DNA of 64,000 nt from Cryptomeria japonica (taxonomy: Eukaryota > Streptophyta > Pinopsida > Cupressales > Cupressaceae). Position numbers and translations under genes: made by a program. The notes under the pieces are model-generated. The model saw nothing but the letters and a program-made list of their open reading frames with translations, searched no databases and had not been told where the DNA came from. The DNA is taken from assembly GCF_030272615.1 (NCBI RefSeq), contig NC_081410.1, positions 256,665,533-256,729,532 on the forward strand, in the 5' to 3' direction. Of this stretch, positions 34,331 to 45,549 are shown piece by piece. Every line of letters starts with the position of its first letter. Positions within the stretch are counted from its first letter, which is position 1.

Positions 34331-35387
34331 ATTGATAGGAGAATTAGCTTTTTCTTCATTCTCATTAGATACTCTTGGAGAGGTGCAAGTGTTAAGTATT
34401 TTATGAACATTTCTAGGATTTGAATCTACAAAAGCAATACACTTTCCTAAAAAGCATCACCATAAAGAAACATAAATGGTAATTGCATGCTTTGAGATCT
34501 AGTTGATGAGAAGGAAGCAGCTTACAAATTCTAAAAATGCAATATGTCCAAGTGCTATGAATGAAAAGAAGTAACATGAAGTGAAAGAAGACATTATCCG
34601 ACATATGATTATAGTAAATGTATGTAAAAATCAATGTAATCATATGTGAAATAGAAAATAGATCAGATTCATTGATTTCCATGACAAAATAAATCAGGAT
34701 TTTATCAATAAAACCTCTTGATTTATTAAAATTAATGAGATTGACAAATTTAATGATTAAATTCTAAGTTGAAATTTAAAATTAGGATTATGTAAAAATA
34801 ATCTCTTAATTGAAAATTAAATATATTCACAAAAGATTTAAATTTAAAAGTAGGGTCTTCTAAAAATCACCTCTTAAAATTTAAATTTGAAAATAGATCT
34901 AAGGTTGGAATTGGAAAATGCACAAGATTAAATTTAAACTTAGGGTCTTTTTTATTAACCACTTAATTTTAAAATTTCAATTTGAAATTGAAATTAGATC
35001 CAAGATTGTGATTTTGAATTTAAATTTAAATTGGCAATCAAATTTGAAGAGGGAAATTCAAAATTTAAACAACCCACAACCTTAATTTTTAAAAACTTTA
35101 AAATTGGGGTTTTTGGAATTAACCGCTTAATTTTAAATTTGAATTGTGAAATTTAAATTTGCAAATTGAATGAATATTTAGATTGGAAATAATTTATCCA
35201 AATTAAGAAAATGACATGCTCAATTTTGAAATTAGAAATTAGGGTTTTATTGAAATTAACCTCTAAATTTGTGAAATTTGCAAGGAAATCAAGCCTTGTA
35301 AATGAAAATTTGAATTTTAACTTGCATACACTCAGATCTGAAAATGAAAATCAGAATTGACGGTGTAAGACGTTGGGTTCACCAAAA
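34331..35387 (-). other. H leader region
   Basis: Between gag remnant and 5' LTR; AT-rich repeats of AAATTTAAATTT-like blocks. The base pairs next to the LTR read TGGTGAACCC on the minus strand, a plausible primer-binding site, though the tRNA cannot be named with confidence. Confidence 0.45.
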
Positions 35388-36534
35388 TGTAAAGTAGAAA
35401 ATTTGGAGCTTAGCAAATTCGCCACTTGAAAGGGGAAAATCACTAAGCTCAATTTTCACTTAGGGAAACTTTTCATTCAAAAGAGGGGTTGAATCTACTA
35501 GATCCAATGCAAGGACTAAATACTAAGTAGATTGGTTGAAATTGGAATGTGGTTGACCCTTTTTTGTAAGTTGAATAAGTAAAGTGCTGAAATTGAAGAC
35601 AAAATAGGTGGAAACAGTGAGCTACAGATTTGGGATTCAGTCGTGCACTTGGATCTGAGAAGTTTGAGATGATTCTGAGCTGCTCTGCAAAATCGAGCAA
35701 AAGTTGCAGGGATCGTGTGTCTGAACCAAGTCGCCCCCAACTTGGTCCGCCGAACTTTTCGCACGTCAAAAAGGGTTTTTCTGTCTCTACTAATAAAACT
35801 TAATTTCAGAAGTACAGTTGTGCATCTGCTTCTTGCGCACAGAAAGAAGAAGAAAGGGGTTGGGAATAGGGTTTTGCCTAAGTCAAACCCTAGTTTGGAA
35901 TCAACCTTAAATGAAATATTGCAAATACTTGAAATAAATGATGAAAAGGTATACCTTCATATTTGCAATAGAAGATGGTGATGCTTTACTTCTTAGATGC
36001 AATCACATATGTTGTATGAAATGGCATGAACATGACAAATCCCTAACACACACACATGCTTGCAAATTAATGATATAATGATGCTCCAATGGATGAATGA
36101 AAAGTATGCAACCTTGAAGAATGCTTGATGATGAATGCTTGAATGCTTGAACACTTCAATGATTGAGATCCAATTCCACTTTCATGAATCTATATGATGA
36201 TGATCTATCAAAATGAGAGGGGAAGACCTCCTTATATACTTGCCCATGGTCGATTGTTTAATTTTTGACATAGGTGGACATGGGGGAGTAATTTCCCCCT
36301 CACATTTGAGATAGGGCCTAGGGCCCAAAATGGGTCCTGGTTAGGGAGGACCAGGGTCCTACCCCAATTTGGGCTAGGATCAAAGGGCTATGTAGGTTGC
36401 AAGATGCAAATATGAGGTTTGGTTGCATAGAAGATGCATTAATAGGTCCCGATCAAACATGTGGATCAGAATGATAAGGTGAGGGCCCAAAATGCGGTCA
36501 AAATTGTTAGGGGTCTAATTATAGGATGCTATAA
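35388..36534 (-). repeat. H 5' LTR
   Basis: Starts TGTAAAGTAG. The terminal 270 bases match 1-272. The minus-strand TATA motif AGTATATAAGGAGG lies near 36230. An inverted repeat AGGACCAGGGTCCT lies near 36347; in the other LTR the equivalent reads AGGACTAGGGCATGG..CCTGGTCCT. Confidence 0.75.
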
Positions 36535-38194
36535 TTAGTATATTTCTCTACATTATTTTGGTGGGCATGACACTTACCGTGATAGAAAGGCTATACAGAG
36601 AAATGTTATTCTTCTTACCTCCTCTTGCATCACAATTACCTTTAGACTAAACAAAAACCCTAACATCAAATTCTGTCGAACCGGGCAGAAAGAATGGAGA
36701 ATTAACAAGCGTCACCTTAAATGACAACATTTGTATTAACGACAATGATCACTCAAAATAAATACTTCACTGTTTGAATCCCCATCCATACCGACACATT
36801 AAACACTGAAAGTGCAATAACTGCAAAGCCATAGCACAATCATGAATTAGCATGAAAACAATGAAAGAATCAAGAAGGGAAGAGGCGACTTACCTGGATG
36901 GAGGAGGTTGTATGCCCTCCTCCATCATTTGGCTTGGAAGACCCCTCCACTGAGGTTCAAACCCTAGGTTCACATGTCCAAATTTGCAGAGCGATCCCTT
37001 AGAATGCGGGTTTGTGTCAAATCAAGATATTTGAATAGAAAACTTAGAAAATAATCAACTTAGGATAAATAAATATGTATCAAAATAGTTAATCAAATTA
37101 ATTTATCAATGGTAAGATTCAAAGGTTGAGACACCTCAATCTCAACATTCTCCCACTCATTGAAGACCTGTCAAGAGTTTAATGCAAATCACAAAATGTT
37201 GCCACAACTTCACTGTGTTCATGAGCTTTACAAAAGAATCAATATAACTTTAAACCCATCACTAGAACACAATTCTTACAAATCAAAAAATTATCCAAGA
37301 ACCAGATCGAATATGAATGTTCAAAAAAATCTATTAGAATAACAACTATAACTAATCGTTCACATCCAACTGCAAAAAAACCCACACGAATGGATAATAC
37401 AAACACATTAAATGCTAAACCATTCAATCATCCATACCTCTAAGGTATCAACAACATCAATAAACTCATGCCATTAAAAATGAAACCAACCTATGAACCA
37501 CAATCAAGCTCCATGTGCAAACCTATCAATGAATAACATACATATCCATTAACTCCCACTACATGGGTAATGCCAAATCTGAAAATAATCAATACATATC
37601 AAGACTACCAATAGCATTACATAGAAGGTGTAACCAATACCATCTAGTGACAATGAGCATCTACAATGATATGTAAAGCATGCAAATAAAACTATTGTAA
37701 AAGCATTTTTTCAAAAGTCTCCAAAACTCTCTCAATTTCTTCACACCCAACAAAGAAAAGAGACAAAGGAACTTCCATGTCATCACCAAAAAACAATGAA
37801 GTACAAGTGACAACCATGATTGCAAGCTAGTGATCACCATGCTCCAACCAAACCTCAAAACCTATGTCATGTGAATCCAAACATCCGGGAAGAAAACCAA
37901 GACCAAAGAGAGAAAAACTAGAAATGAACACCTATAGAATGTCATGCGTACACCTCTAAATACAAATAGTGTTAAGTATGATCTCTTTCATAACACCCCA
38001 AATGAAAAGCCACAACAACACACAACTTGTTCAATCGCCAAAATCAAACATAACATATGTATCAGGTAGCCAACATAGATGTAAGCTTCTCCAAAACAAG
38101 GAATCAAACAAAAAAAATATTTTCATACTAGGAAATTAACCCAACACACCATCTCCTATGATCCTCATAATCAATCATCCTAATAGTGACTCAT
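36535..38194. other. Unclassified non-coding sequence with a possible LTR edge
   Basis: No supported gene. At 37147, CTCAACA followed by TTCTCCCACT looks like an LTR end plus polypurine tract of a minus-strand copia element, but no matching second LTR was found. Confidence 0.3.
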
Positions 38195-38199
38195 ATGCA

Positions 38200-38247
38200 G
38201 GTGAATGCACCAAGATAGTGAACAAAAAGGGGGGTATAAGTGGCCAC
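38200..38247 (+). repeat. Left terminal inverted repeat
   Basis: GGTGAATGCACCAAGATAG then GAACAAAAAGG, ending TGGCCAC. Complementary to 40336-40374 with a few mismatches and a GGGGTATAA insertion. Confidence 0.75.
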
Positions 38248-39029
38248 TTTTCTTCTTCTTCTGAAAACAAGTAAACTTGAACTTCAAAGAGATATTTGAA
38301 GGTCATGCACTCAAAACTAGGAGTTGACAAAATAATAATAATTGTAGTGCTTTGAATCTAGTTTCTAAACTACTAAAGTTTTAAAAAATTGGATAAGATT
38401 AAGAGGATCAAACCTCTCGTGCACGAAAAATTGTTCTTGATTTTTTCAGAAAAATATATAGTTAGATTTAGTATTTTGCAAAACCCTTTGGTAGGATGAT
38501 AGGTAGGAGTGAGATATAGAAGTTGTGTAATTTTTTTATAATTTTTCATTGATTATTTTTTTTAATGAATTTTTGAAGTGACGGCATCCTGAAAATTTGG
38601 TACTTGTTCATGCACTGGGCATAACTTGCATCAAAATATTCGAAAATGCAAACTTCTTTTTTTAAAAGTGTATAGAATCTAGTATAGAACAATAATATGT
38701 AATTTATTTTGAATTTGGTCAAGTATATCAAAATTTATTAAAAAAATGGTAGACATGTGTCTGTGATGACTGCCAAGGCACTGGTAAAGAAAATTAAAGT
38801 TTACTATGCTAATGTTATCCAAAAATAGAAAAATTTATATGGTCAAAAATTTGAGAAGACATGTGAGATTATGGTGGTAATTTTAGAGATAACCACTTGA
38901 TCATTTGTAAACTTGATGATGATGAAGTCGATAAATCATGTTGGAAGATGAAAAAACATGTAAAGGGACAAAAATGGAGGGAAAATGGGCTTGCAAGCCT
39001 TAGGGTTGTTTTTCAACCCTCTTACCAAG

Positions 39030-39190
39030 CCAGAACCCGCACGGGTTATGATGTGCAAGATAACTTGCTCGAGTTTTGAAAAGCAAAAAATACCATTCAT
39101 ACTTCTACATAACCCGTACAGGTTTTGTAGAACTAAAACCATCATTTTGAGTTTCACAAAACCCGTACGGGTTATGAAGACATCAAAATG
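39030..39190 (+). repeat. Left palindrome array
   Basis: Three 14 bp sites: 39034-39047 (AACCCGCACGGGTT), 39111-39124 (AACCCGTACAGGTT), 39160-39173 (AACCCGTACGGGTT). Flanks extend the symmetry (TTCTACAT left, ATGAAGA right). Centre-to-centre spacing is 77 and 49 bp. Confidence 0.85.
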
Positions 39191-39204
39191 TATGCTTGTA
39201 AACT

Positions 39205-39330
39205 TAGCATTTACTACACATATGTATAGACATACATATATAATATGTGTTTATGTATGTATATATGTATATCTATAGTTATATATATATATAGTTCTAT
39301 GTATATATGTTTGTATACATGCATGTCTCT
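39205..39330 (+). repeat. TATA/TATG-rich simple sequence
   Basis: Alternating TATATG, TATGTATA and ATATAT blocks between the left palindromes and the polypyrimidine tract. Confidence 0.85.
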
Positions 39331-39504
39331 CTTCTTTTTCTCTCTCTTGTCTTCCTCCCCCCATCACTGTCTGTGTCTATTCTGAACCCTAATTATCCCC
39401 CTTGAGTTCTATCTCATCTCTCTCCCCCTCACACTTCTCTCTTCCGAGTCTCTCACCCTCTTCTCCTTCTCATTATCTCTCTACGTCATGTTTCTCACCC
39501 TCTC

Positions 39505-39557
<53 letters not shown>

Positions 39558-40047
39558 CCTATCCTATTCTCACCCTCTCCCCCTTCTCTCTCTTTCTCTC
39601 CCCCTCCCTCTCCCTCTCCCTCCTCTCCCTCCACCTCTCATTATCTTATCCTATTCTCTCTCTCTCCCCTCCCCCTCCCCCTCTCTTGACCCTACTCTCT
39701 CTCTCTCTTTATCCTATTCTCCCCATCTCTGGCCTCTCTCCCTCTCCCTCTCTGCCAATATCCTCTCTCTCCCTCCCTCTCTCCTTATCCTATTCTCTCC
39801 CTCTCTTACTATCCCATATTCTCTCTCTTACCCCCTCCCCCCCTACTCTCTCTCTCTCTTAATCATATTATCACTATCTATCCCTTCTCTTTCTTTCCCT
39901 ATCTCTCTCCCTCTCTTCATGTCCCCTTCTCTATCTATCTCTAACTCTCTCTCCCTCCCCAACTCCTTATCCTATTCTATCCCTCTCCCCCTCTCCTTTT
40001 GCCAATCTCCGTCTCTCTCCCTCTCCCTCCATCCCCCTCTCCTTATC

Positions 40048-40121
<74 letters not shown>

Positions 40122-40135
40122 TATCTGTCTCCCCA
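39331..40135 (+). repeat. Polypyrimidine (CT)n tract, about 800 bp
   Basis: Almost purely C and T on the plus strand, with long pure CT runs at 39508-39552 and 40051-40117 and degenerate CCCTCTC in between. Open frames through it encode only Ser/Leu/Pro and are artefacts. Confidence 0.95.
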
Positions 40136-40139
40136 CTTC

Positions 40140-40320
40140 CTCTTTGGTTCCTAGTTCTACATAACTCGTACGGGTTATGCAGAACTAAGGCCAAAACTTC
40201 TAGTTTTGCATAACTCGTACGTGTTTTGAGGAACTTTTTTTTTTATATATATTATTTTTGGCTACCAAGCCTAGCACGTTTTTGAATTTCATAGAACACA
40301 CACGGGTTATGAAAAATTTC
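40140..40320 (+). repeat. Right palindrome array
   Basis: Three 14 bp sites: 40163-40176 (AACTCGTACGGGTT), 40212-40225 (AACTCGTACGTGTT), 40295-40308 (AACACACACGGGTT). Spacing is 49 and 83 bp, the mirror of the left array. The first site is part of a longer palindrome GTTCTACATAAC..GTTATGCAGAAC. Confidence 0.85.
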
Positions 40321-40335
40321 ATTTTTTTATTGTAT

Positions 40336-40374
40336 GTGGCCACTTTTTTGTTCACCATCTTGGTGCACTTACCC
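40336..40374 (-). repeat. Right terminal inverted repeat
   Basis: On the minus strand reads GGGTAAGTGCACCAAGATGG then GAACAAAAAAGTGGCCAC, pairing with 38200-38247. Confidence 0.75.
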
Positions 40375-40379
40375 ATGCA

Positions 40380-41030
40380 CAAGGAGATGACCATGCTAAA
40401 TCATCTCTCAAAATTAATCCTCTAGAAACATCTATCCATAGCTCAAGATCCATATCTATGAAAGAGAAAGCACAAAAGATAACACATTTGAAAACAAGAA
40501 TGAGTAAATATCATCTTAGATGACAAATCACCGAGTAGACCAAGAGTGGGGAATGAGAATACTCCAAGATAACTACGTCATCATGACACATTCCAAGAAC
40601 AATATTCTCTCAAGTCCATACTAGGTGAAAGCTCCTTGGTCTTTCTATTGAAACCACCAATTGTCTCAATAAATGTGTCTAAACACAAGATAACATCAAC
40701 CTCACCTAAGTCTGTAAGCATCCATGAGCATCGACAAATTAATCAATCCATGCTAAACTCTGTATGCAACACTGAACTCTCTTGAAGTTGTCAAACATAT
40801 GATTGTTAGTAAACAAATTTGTCTTTGTAAATTTGTCTCTAAAACTGACCTTGTTTTCCTGAAGAGCAGTAAAAAAAAGTTCCAACTGTTGGAGAGATTG
40901 TTGTGAAATTGCAATCTTCCTCTGCATTTGAGAGGGGCAGCTCCCTCGAATGATGGGGTTATTTGAGATTTTTGTGTACTTTTAACTTGGAAGTACATTA
41001 AAGAGATTACATAAAACTAAAGAAAATAGA
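40380..41030 (-). other. Weak coding trace, unclassified
   Basis: Minus-strand frames at 40927-40739 and 40720-40640 read as short protein-like stretches (SLQQLELFFTALQENK; LGEVDVILCLDTF). The latter faintly recalls the post-protease region of gypsy elements. Too degraded for a firm call. Confidence 0.25.
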
Positions 41031-42795
41031 TAGCAAAAACCCTGGTAGCAAACATACGAATAGAAACTGAGATCCTACAATGGATAAGGATTACAAAGGG
41101 GGGTTTAGCACAACATAATTTTTGACATGCAATAATGATTAAAAAAAGTGACAAATCTCAACATACGAACATATGGGTAACTCTAGCATATCCAAACCAA
41201 GATACCAAAGTTTGAATGTGTTTCATTACATAAATCACACGAATCGTGATTTTTTTGTACAAATGCATAAGAACATTACCAACTTAACATATGAGAAATT
41301 AAAAATGATAACATAGGACCACATTTAGAAATATGAACTTGAACACATTCTTCATGATCTTTTGACATTACGCAATTCCAAAACATTTTTGTACATAATG
41401 AGAAAATAAAATTCTTAAAAATATCTCTGAAAATTTCTCCAATGTTTCTCCCTACAAAACGTTCCTTTTACAATGCTATGAATCTCATATTTATACTCTT
41501 CATTACATAACTACTAGCTTTAGATTTGTAATCAATTTACTTGAGCAAGATAGTTATTTGTGCAATTTGAAGCAATTAAAAATAAACTTTATTAAAGTTA
41601 GAAACTACCTAGAATTTATGCAGATAGAATCCAAATTCTAACCTCTACAAGGACTTTGACTGAAAGTTATGACAACTACAACAAACATGGGAAGTTGGAA
41701 CCAAAGTTATGCATATCTTAAGAGAACATTTCCAATTTTGATATCCGACATAAACCCATTTTCTGCAAATTCAACATGATCACGTTTATTTTAGCAAACA
41801 ATTCACTTGCAACGTTCTATGCATCTACGACAAATGCGCAACTGCATTTACTTCAAAGTTTTCAACAAATCTACTTTTCTATATATATTGCAGTTACAGG
41901 CTAATAAAAACGAGAAAAGATTTAAATAGAAATTTAGAGTTGATTGAATGGTTGAGATTAAATTCATCTCAGAAAGATGAATGATCAAGATTGGATGAGA
42001 GGAGATAAAGATAAGACAAACTGAAAAAGAAAATGGAAAGTTTTTTATTTTTAGATATGCGTATCTTATTTTTCAATTTAAAATTAAGAAAATAAAATAA
42101 GTAGTCAATGTGATTTATTTTGAAAAACAATAAAAAACAAATGAAGATTTTTGTTTCTATTTTTGAATTTGAGAAAAGATTTGAGGATAGATTTTTGAAA
42201 ATCAATAAAAATAAATAAAGATATTTGTTTCTATCTTCAAAGAAAATAGATTTTTAATTAAATAATTTCAAAAAATATTTAATTAATGGATATGAAAATA
42301 ATTAATAAAACAATTAAATTTATTCAATTATCTAGAAGAAAAAGATAATTAGTAATTATATTAAATAATTCAAAATTATTCAATTAATGTGGAAAAGTGG
42401 ATAGAAATAAATGAATTTAGAAGAAAATGAAATTAATTTGAAATGAGCAATAAATGAAATTAAATAAATTTAAAAATTTGTTTGGGCATCATTACTCAAT
42501 TAAATAATTTAAAAATATTGATTAATTGTGAGACTTATAGTAAAAATTGAATTTAATTAAATAATTAGGATTATTTAATTAAAGTTAATAATCACAATTA
42601 ATTAAATAATAAGATTGTTTAATTAATGGTAAAGAGAAAATGATTAATGGTGAATTGATTATGGAATTAGAGAAATAAAGGTCAAATTGGAAGAATGAAG
42701 ATAAAATAATTAAATAATCAAGACTATTTAATTATCAAGGAAAACAATTAGTAAAATTGACATTCACAGGCATGAGACAATTTTAGGTGTCTACA
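41031..42795 (-). repeat. LTR remnant ending at 42795
   Basis: Plus-strand end TTTTAGGTGTCTACA resembles the N LTR end TTAGGTGTATACA. The preceding 900 bases are rich in TTAATTAAAT blocks as in the N and 19332 LTRs, and a minus-strand TATA motif (CAATATATATAGAAAAG) lies near 41885. The left boundary and TSD could not be placed. Confidence 0.5.
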
Positions 42796-45534
42796 AACAT
42801 GATATATCTTAGAAAAAATATATAATATTTTTGAATAAACCTCATACATACATGTATTGTATTGTTTTCTTTCTATGTTCTTGTGTGCATTTTCCTTTAG
42901 AAGATTTTTTGTTTTGTCAATTTTAGTTCCAAGGTTTTGAAGTTTGGATACAATAGTTTTTGTAGTTGTTTGTTGTTTATGTCAATTTTCAAACAATGAA
43001 ATTCCAAGGTTAGAAAATAAAGAATTGGTGGTAAAAATACTTGTTAGGTTAGAATGATTTCAAGTTGGCAATTAAACTTAGAAATGTTAAAGTTGTTAAA
43101 TAAAGAAAAGCTAATAGTATGCAAGACAAATAGATATACTACCAATTGTTCAACCACCCATTTTATTAGCTTTAAATCCTTAGAATTTAAATCTAGAGAA
43201 TAATGTTTCAAAAATAATATCTAACCCAATTGAAAGTTTTTAAGGAAGTACAATCATTAAAAGTAGAATAATCATATTAAATGTTGCCATAGATGGATAG
43301 TTAATTAGGTCATGAGTGAAATTCAATTATTGCTAATATTGTCATGAGCCATGCCAAATTTTCAAGAGAAAAATATAATCTTGGTGTAGGAGAAAACTAC
43401 AAGTACATGGAAATTAAAAGATTAAGTTTGAGTTCACTTGCCTACATCAAGCAATAGATAATTGTTAAAAAGTAGGATCTTAGGATATTGATCATTATAA
43501 ACAAAATATAAAATAAATACAATGAAAATCATACATGCATGGATTTTACACATTAAACTTGATATACGCAGGAAAACCCTTGAAGTAAAAAACTTCGTAA
43601 AACACCATTTTATTAAAACACTTCCAAAATGCAGTCTATTAAAAATAAACTAAACTTGGAGACACTCCTCTACATTCTTCCAAATGACCAATAATACCTC
43701 ATGTGCATAGTGATATAATTCATTACAAAATGTCCAACATCACACACTCTCAAATGAGAGAGAACCTCTTTAAATATAGGAAGAAGGATGACAAAATACC
43801 TGATGAGGTATTAATCACACCTATTCAACAACCATCAAACATAAATAATTAATAACCCAACAATTATTAGACTATATTTAGCCGATAGGCTATTATGTGG
43901 TGGAAAACCCACTAGAATCATGTATCTCTTCGTCGAAAATATATTTAGTTCATAGGTAAAGCAAGAATAATAAAATATTGAAGCAACATGGGCATAAGAT
44001 AATTTTAAGGATGATAAAGCCTGACGCCTCCATGAGAGCTACTTACAAGGATTCATTTTGTTTTTTCAGCTTGGGATGGGATCAAAATTGTTATAATGTC
44101 ATTAACAATCGATACTATGATACGGAATAGTAAAAAAAAATTATTGAAACTAAATAATTTAAAGGTTGGATCATTGTACCCAATAAAGTTCATAGAATGA
44201 GCTACAACTTTCAAAAATTAAATATTAATGTTCATTTTTTTTAATTATAGTAGGTTTTTTTTTTATTATACTATTTTGCATTGTTATATTATATTTATGT
44301 TATTATTATGAAATAATTTTGATTCAAAAAATGGTATTACAATATTAATTAATAATTTTTTGGTGCATGTTTAAATTTTAAAATTAAAAAAAAAATGGGA
44401 CAAAGGAAAATGCATTTATTAAATTAAAATAAGAAATATACATATATAATAATTTTTTTCATATCTATATGATAAAAATAAAAAATAAGGCTTGCCACAC
44501 CAATATTTATGTGCTAAGATGGAGTTTAAAATTATTAGATTTAGGTTAACGTGTCATTTTAACCAAAGCATACGAGGTAAAACCAAACATTACCCATTGC
44601 CTAGGGTGAATTGTGTTTATATTGAGCACTTTTTCTTAAGTACATTGCCAAGTGTCAAAAGAAGAGAAAGCATCTAAGATTTGTATCGATATGCTAACAA
44701 GAATATCTACAACCAAAAAAATAGATGACCTAGTCCTCACAACATATCAGAAATTCATGATGAAGATTGTGGTAAAGTGTAATATAGGAGAATAGGAAAC
44801 ATGCCATATGCTTAAAAAAATACCCTTTGTTGTGTGTAATCAACCTTTCACATCTTTAAATGTTGGACGAAAAGTGTTCCACATATAACAAGAACACTGA
44901 ATGAAAGCCAACACCAATCTAGCTACTTACATTCCTATATTAGTCAACCTCTAGAGTTGGAAACAATAACACTACTCAAATTTGCAAGATCTTTCTCCTA
45001 TGCTTCAAGATGTAAAGGATGCAAATGGAAAGAAAGAAAGGTAAAAGCCATTGTCAATGTTCACCCAAAGTTTTACAACATCCCAAAGTAGGACTTAAAA
45101 CACTTTGAAACATTATGTTGGAGTGAGTCACTCCTATACAAACATTTTTGTCATATATAGCAACTGACATAGGACTTACAAAAGGTTTGATAACTGCAAA
45201 TTGGAAGAAAATGAACATAGCTAAATATGTTGTATGGTGCATCAATTGCACCACTGAAAACAAACCGAGCTCTAAAGAAGAAGAACTTGAGCAATATTGA
45301 CATAAACTTAAAGGACACGATAGAGATGAACAAATAGGAATTATTTTCACAAATGGAACCCTGAAACAATGTCAGTATAAAATAATTTCAGATGCTTGGA
45401 AGGCATGAGTTTGATAACAACATATGAGATCAAATTGTAATACCCCAAGATTTGCATGAAATTTCTACACAGTTCATAATCATAAAAAAAACATGTTTCC
45501 AAAATGAATACATGCTATCCAACTTTGACATTCC
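42796..45534. other. AT-rich sequence without recognised genes
   Basis: No convincing coding frame, RNA gene or complete element. A GGAAAACCCTTGAAG..CTTCGTAAAAC block near 43571 loosely recalls the copia LTR box and may mark a very old LTR. Confidence 0.4.
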
Positions 45535-45549
45535 TAGTTATACATTGTT

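Larger units (their letters stand above)
1..36534 (-). mobile_element. H: outermost minus-strand gypsy-like LTR retrotransposon, host of all nested elements
   Basis: Matching LTR sequence lies at 1-272 and 35388-36534; the left LTR starts before the window. The internal part, once A (2143-23889) and C (24140-32933) are removed, is only about 4.6 kb: 273-2142, 23890-24139 and 32934-35387. Minus orientation is shown by a purine-rich tract on the minus strand next to the left LTR, by a TATA motif on the minus strand of the right LTR, and by a gag-like zinc-binding remnant read on the minus strand. I see no reverse transcriptase or integrase, so H is non-autonomous or heavily deleted. Most of its inner sequence is diverged tandem repeat. 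The right LTR terminus is mutated and no TSD can be checked because the left end is outside the window. Confidence 0.75.
38200..40374. mobile_element. Inverted-repeat DNA transposon, non-autonomous, with palindrome arrays
   Basis: Terminal inverted repeats at 38200-38247 and 40336-40374 share TGCACCAAGAT(A/G)GTGAAC followed by an A-rich run and TGGCCAC. Direct repeats ATGCA (38195-38199 and 40375-40379) are a probable 5 bp TSD. No transposase. The interior has six copies of an AACCCGTACGGGTT-like palindrome, three on each side of a TATA-rich segment and a long polypyrimidine tract. The superfamily is unclear: TIR length and subterminal repeats recall CACTA or Mutator-like non-autonomous elements, but the TSD length fits neither well. 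Confidence 0.65.

Noticed and set aside
39402-40164. Long open frames rich in Ser, Leu and Pro
   Set aside because: They are translations of the CT-rich simple sequence, open in several frames at once and without any domain.
37140-41165. A complete copia element with LTR ends at 37147 and 41163
   Set aside because: Both places have CTCAACA and the left has a polypurine-like tract, but the sequences next to them do not align, so the pair is not supported.
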